From: Saprospiraceae bacterium
Lineage (GTDB): Bacteria > Bacteroidota > Bacteroidia > Chitinophagales > Saprospiraceae
Direction: 5' to 3'
Length of the DNA stretch: 64,000 nucleotides
Assembly: GCA_021604865.1 (NCBI GenBank)
Contig: BQJU01000025.1
Coordinates: 33,421-97,420 of the forward strand
A program made the translations under genes and the position numbers. The notes under the pieces are model-generated. The model did no database searches, was not told where the DNA came from, and was given only the letters and a program-made list of their open reading frames with translations. Within the stretch, counting starts at the first letter, position 1; each line of letters starts with the position of its first letter. Shown piece by piece: positions 60,963 through 64,000 of this stretch.

Positions 60963-61000
60963 TTAGGGGGGATTCAACAAATGCAGTGTTTCCCCCCTAA
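60963..61000. terminator. Perfect 10-bp hairpin after the YncE-like gene
   Basis: TTAGGGGGGA (60963-60972) pairs exactly with TCCCCCCTAA (60991-61000) around an 18-nt loop. No T-run follows, so it may be a weak or rho-assisted terminator or an mRNA-stabilising end. Confidence 0.6.
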
Positions 61001-61240
61001 AACTTAAGCTGTATAAACCAGAACCCAGAGGATTTGGTTAACCCAAACAGTGCACCAGCATAGCCAACCGGCATAGATTTTCCAAATAATTCGCTCAAAA
61101 CTACCCCACATCCATCATCACTTCTTATTTTTGCGGCTCAATTACAGATACGGGAAACTTTTTTGGGTAAAATACCGTATTTAGAGGAATGCACGAAGTG
61201 ATTGACTATTCTGCCTTTGCAACGTTTCGTCGCCCAAGGG

Positions 61241-61286
61241 AAAAGTGTCTAGCGTTGCGTTTTTTCGCAGCTCGCTTTTCACTTTT
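61241..61286 (+). promoter_or_regulatory. Stepped hairpin in the cysS leader
   Basis: AAAAGTG/CACTTTT, AGCG/CGCT and GCG/CGC pair symmetrically around a TTTTTT loop, giving a long interrupted stem 79 bases before the cysS ATG. It could be an attenuator or processing signal. It does not show the T-box layout. The rest of the 412-bp gap between 60952 and 61365 shows no gene. Confidence 0.45.
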
Positions 61287-61364
61287 GTTTAAAGGAGAGA
61301 GGCCGATGGAGCTGGAACTTCGTTGCTTAAAAATTAGAAAGCCGTCGATAAATTTGATATTAAG

Positions 61365-62861
61365 ATGAAGACACCTTTGCAGGTTTATAATAGCCTGACA
61401 CGAGAGAAAGAAACATTTACACCTTTGGTAGAAGGTCGTATCGGGATGTATGTATGTGGTCCTACGGTATATAATGATGTGCATTTGGGTAATTGCCGCA
61501 CCTTTATGAGTTTTGATATCATTTATCGCTACCTGCTGTATTTGGGCTACAAGGTGCGGTATGTGCGCAACATTACGGATGTTGGCCACTTGCTTGATGA
61601 TGGTGAAGACCGTATCTTAAAAGGTGCACGTCTGGATCAGCTCGAACCGATGGAAGTGGTACAAAAGTACACCAATGGCTTTCATGATATCATGCGTGTT
61701 TTTAATGCGCTGCCTCCCAGTATTGAACCACGCGCTACCGGGCACATCATCGATCAGATTGAAATGGTGCAGGCTATCCTCGACAGTGGTTATGCTTACC
61801 TCGCAAACGGATCGGTTTATTTCGATACGCTGAAGTTTGCCAAAGAAAAAGACGTCTACGGCAAATTATCCGGTAGGGTTGTAGAAGACCTGCTTGCTGA
61901 ATCAAGAGAAAACTTGAAAAACCAGGACGAAAAAAGACATCCGGCAGATTTTGCCCTCTGGATGAAAGCTTCTCCTGAACATATCATGCGTTGGAATTCA
62001 CCCTGGTCAGTTGGCTTTCCCGGCTGGCATTTGGAGTGCTCGGCGATGAGTACCAAATACCTGGGTAAAACTTTTGATATCCACGGTGGTGGCAATGACT
62101 TGAAATTTCCTCACCATGAAAATGAAGTGGCACAGAATTTCACTGCTTGTGGCTGTGCGCCTGCCAATTACTGGCTGCACACCAATATGCTGCTGATGAA
62201 TGGCCGCAAGATGTCAAAAAGTGATGGCAATACCATTTCTCCAGAGGAGCTGTTCACTGGCAACAGCCCGCATGTGAGTAAAGGCTATAGCCCAATGGTG
62301 ATTCGCTTTTTTGTCTTACAGTCCCATTATCGGAGTACCCTGGACCTGAGCGATGAAGCCATGCAGGCCGCTGAAAAAGGCTATCGTCGACTAATGGAGG
62401 CCAACAAAAACCTGCAAAAAATGACGCCTGCTGCCGGCGCCAAAGCCGGCGAACTGGATCAGGAAATTGTTGATCTGATGGATCAGGCGTTCGACGAAAT
62501 GAACGATGATTTTAATACACCACGAGCTTTGGCTCGCCTCTTTGAACTGGCCTCCCGCATCAATAGCCTGAAAGATGGCCATTTACCCATGCAGGAAGTA
62601 TCAGCGGAAACGCTGGAGCGGTTACAAAAGGTTTTCCACAATTTCATCTTCGATATTTTCGGACTGCTCGATGAAAATACGGCCGAAAGTAATGGGGAAG
62701 CTTCCTCTCTGGATACGGTCATGCAATTGGTGATCGACATCCGCCAGCAAGCTCGCGCCAATAAAGACTGGGCAACTTCAGACATGATCCGTGATGCCCT
62801 GGCTGCAGCCAAAATTCAGTTGAAAGATGGCAAGGATGGTACGGACTGGACGAAGGGATAA
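61365..62861 (+). CDS. cysS: Cysteinyl-tRNA synthetase
   Basis: 498 residues with all class I landmarks: zinc ligand Cys31 (MYVCGPTVYN), HIGH-like motif VHLGN (39-43), Cys225 in GWHLECSAMS, His250 and Glu254 in FPHHENE (other zinc ligands) and KMSKSDGN (282-289). It charges tRNA-Cys using ATP in the cytoplasm and is essential. The C-terminal anticodon-binding part is present (QARANKDWATSDMIRDAL, near the end). It stands alone after a structured leader, followed directly by the 100-bp tandem-repeat region. Confidence 0.97.
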   Translation: MKTPLQVYNSLTREKETFTPLVEGRIGMYVCGPTVYNDVHLGNCRTFMSFDIIYRYLLYLGYKVRYVRNITDVGHLLDDGEDRILKGARLDQLEPMEVVQKYTNGFHDIMRVFNALPPSIEPRATGHIIDQIEMVQAILDSGYAYLANGSVYFDTLKFAKEKDVYGKLSGRVVEDLLAESRENLKNQDEKRHPADFALWMKASPEHIMRWNSPWSVGFPGWHLECSAMSTKYLGKTFDIHGGGNDLKFPHHENEVAQNFTACGCAPANYWLHTNMLLMNGRKMSKSDGNTISPEELFTGNSPHVSKGYSPMVIRFFVLQSHYRSTLDLSDEAMQAAEKGYRRLMEANKNLQKMTPAAGAKAGELDQEIVDLMDQAFDEMNDDFNTPRALARLFELASRINSLKDGHLPMQEVSAETLERLQKVFHNFIFDIFGLLDENTAESNGEASSLDTVMQLVIDIRQQARANKDWATSDMIRDALAAAKIQLKDGKDGTDWTKG

Positions 62862-62869
62862 GGGGTTAG

Positions 62870-63652
62870 CAGGTTTTAGGGGGAGTTTGGAAAAGGGACC
62901 TGTAAGGTTGTTGGAGAGGTTTAGGGCCGTTGCAGTGGTTTAGACCAGAATAGCTCTTTCCAATTCTTCCAGTGAAAACTGGTTTAGGAGGTGTAGGAAA
63001 GCAATGGTGGTTTGAACCGGAATCACTCTTTCCAGTTCTTTCATTTTTTCCAATCTTTCCAGGGAACACAGGTTTAGAAAGGTTTAGGACCGCAGCGGTG
63101 GCTTAGAGCGGAGTAACTCTTTCCAATTCTTTCGTTTTTTCCAATCTTTCCAAGGGAAATTGGTTTAGGAGGTTTAGAAAGGTTTAGGACCGAAACGGCG
63201 GCTTAGAGCCGAGTAACTCTTTCCAGTTTTTTCATTTTTTCCAATCTTTCCAAGGGGAATTGGTTTAGGAGGTTTGGAAAGGTTTAGGACCGAAACGGCG
63301 GCTTAGAGCGGAGTAGCTCTTTCCAATTCTTCCGTTTTTTCCAATCTTTCCAAGGGAAATTGGTTTAGAAGGTTTAGAAAGGTTTAGGGCTACAGCGGTG
63401 GCTTAGAGCGGAGTAACTCTTTCCAATTCTTTCATTTTTTCCAATCTTTCCAAGGGGAATTGGTTTAGGAGGTTTGGAAAGGTTTAGGACCGAAACGGTG
63501 GCTTAGAGCGGAGTAGCTCTTTCCAATTCTTTCGTTTTTTCCAATCTTTCCAAGGGGAATTGGTTTAGGAGGTTTAGAAAGGTTTAGGACCGCAGCGGTG
63601 GCTTAGAGCGGAGTAACTCTTTCCAATTTTTTCATTTTTTCCAATCTTTATC
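62870..63652. repeat. Non-coding tandem array with exact 100-bp period and 200-bp higher-order pattern
   Basis: The marker GAGTA(A/G)CTCTTTCCA begins at 63111, 63211, 63311, 63411, 63511 and 63611: five full 100-bp units and a partial sixth. Two shortened, diverged units lie before (spacing 91 and 72). Units starting 63111, 63311 and 63511 carry CGTTTTTT; those starting 63211, 63411 and 63611 carry CATTTTTT. TTTAGAAA versus TTTGGAAA alternates in step. Each unit contains CCAATTC...GAATTGG inverted repeats. A period of 100 is not divisible by three and no long frame runs through it, so it does not encode protein repeats. Confidence 0.9.
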
Positions 63653-63659
63653 CATTACG

Positions 63660-63854
63660 TTTGCTGGTATCAAACACCCCACCAGTCTCTTCCTACCCGT
63701 TCAACCACGAAACAAGCACAATGCGCGGGCGGGTTCCGGCCTAGGAGCATTGACCGTTAAGAAAAAAGCGGCCGCCCGTACCGCTCAAGAAGAAATCCTG
63801 CTTGAGCTAAAAACAATAAAAAACCAGAAACCAAAAAGACCAACAATCAAATAA
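63660..63854 (+). other. Doubtful short open frame after the tandem array; rest of window end featureless
   Basis: A frame open from at least 63660 to a stop at 63852-63854 ends with AAARTAQEEILLELKTIKNQ and a basic tail. It has no ATG (a TTG at 63750 is possible) and no recognised family. It could be the remains of a protein cut by the repeat array or chance. From 63855 to 64000 nothing convincing is seen. Confidence 0.2.
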
Positions 63855-64000
63855 AATCAAGCCAGCACAAAACATCAAAGCGAGTTTATTTCTTCCACCT
63901 CAAAAGGGCCGCTTTTTTTAGGTCAATCCTCCAGCCGAGCGACTTTTTTGGTCCGTTTTTTCGTCGTGGAAAAAATGGACGAAAGATTATTTAATGCCCC

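Noticed and set aside
62870..63652. Possible CRISPR array or repeat-coded protein
   Set aside because: The whole 100-bp unit is repeated, with no unique spacers, and the period is not a multiple of three.
1..64000. tRNA or rRNA genes
   Set aside because: No cloverleaf-like TTCGA-containing arm with matching acceptor stem, nor rRNA-like conserved stretch, was noticed on either strand.

Overview
The window looks like a chromosomal segment of a marine or freshwater Bacteroidota, most likely of the Saprospiria (Lewinella/Haliscomenobacter type). This is inferred from several giant secreted proteins with type IX secretion (T9SS) sorting tails of both kinds (type B at 735-6614; type A at 16448-21925, 46577-50830 and 53657-54373), propeller-type hybrid two-component sensors, DUF6090, a SusA-like amylase, lipoproteins with Bacteroidota-style lipoboxes, and genes that mostly lack strong Shine-Dalgarno sites. 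No rRNA, tRNA or CRISPR array was seen.

Layout. 1-6614: the tail of an OmpA-like protein and a giant PKD adhesin. 6832-12590: small membrane and soluble proteins, a minus-strand run (class III cyclase, GH5 glycosidase, DOPA-dioxygenase family) with a stray cytochrome-c tail between the last two genes, and a NamZ-like muramidase. 12696-16291: small hypotheticals, a lipoprotein, a universal stress protein, an outer-membrane barrel and a GRAM-like protein, with mini-elements between them. 16448-21925: a giant multidomain T9SS cargo. 22357-26160: a LytS/LytTR-type sensor and regulator pair. 26174-32017: an alpha/beta hydrolase, a SWIM protein, a DUF6090 protein, a sulfatase and a GH13 amylase.

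32463-41820 is an accessory island. In order it holds a GIY-YIG-like nuclease, hsdR, a GxxExxY gene disrupted by a 162-bp mini-element, hsdS, a four-helix-bundle (S23/IVP-type) gene flanked by inverted arrays of 7-bp repeats, hsdM, and a truncated toxin-like ORF with an XRE regulator. The last pair is enclosed by two copies of a ~330-bp direct repeat. This is a type I restriction-modification locus whose genes are separated by passenger genes and repeats.

42186-50830: a full hybrid two-component sensor (propeller, kinase, receiver, AraC) followed by a secreted calcineurin-like phosphoesterase with 240-bp internal repeats. 50893-53503: an ECF sigma operon with an anti-sigma/outer-membrane-barrel fusion and a lipoprotein. 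54641-59736: a conserved housekeeping run (small membrane protein, mutL, two rhomboids, an endonuclease/exonuclease/phosphatase protein). 59897-62861: a YncE-like lipoprotein and cysS. 62870-63652: a non-coding 100-bp tandem array with an alternating 200-bp higher-order pattern.

Most notable: a family of short inverted-repeat elements with GAG...CTC tips next to TTA (13960, 15777, 16336, 27722, 32337, 36498). One of them allows exact reconstruction of the uninterrupted GxxExxY gene. The island's passenger and repeat architecture is the best candidate for something not yet well described. All assignments come from reading the sequence; no database search was run.
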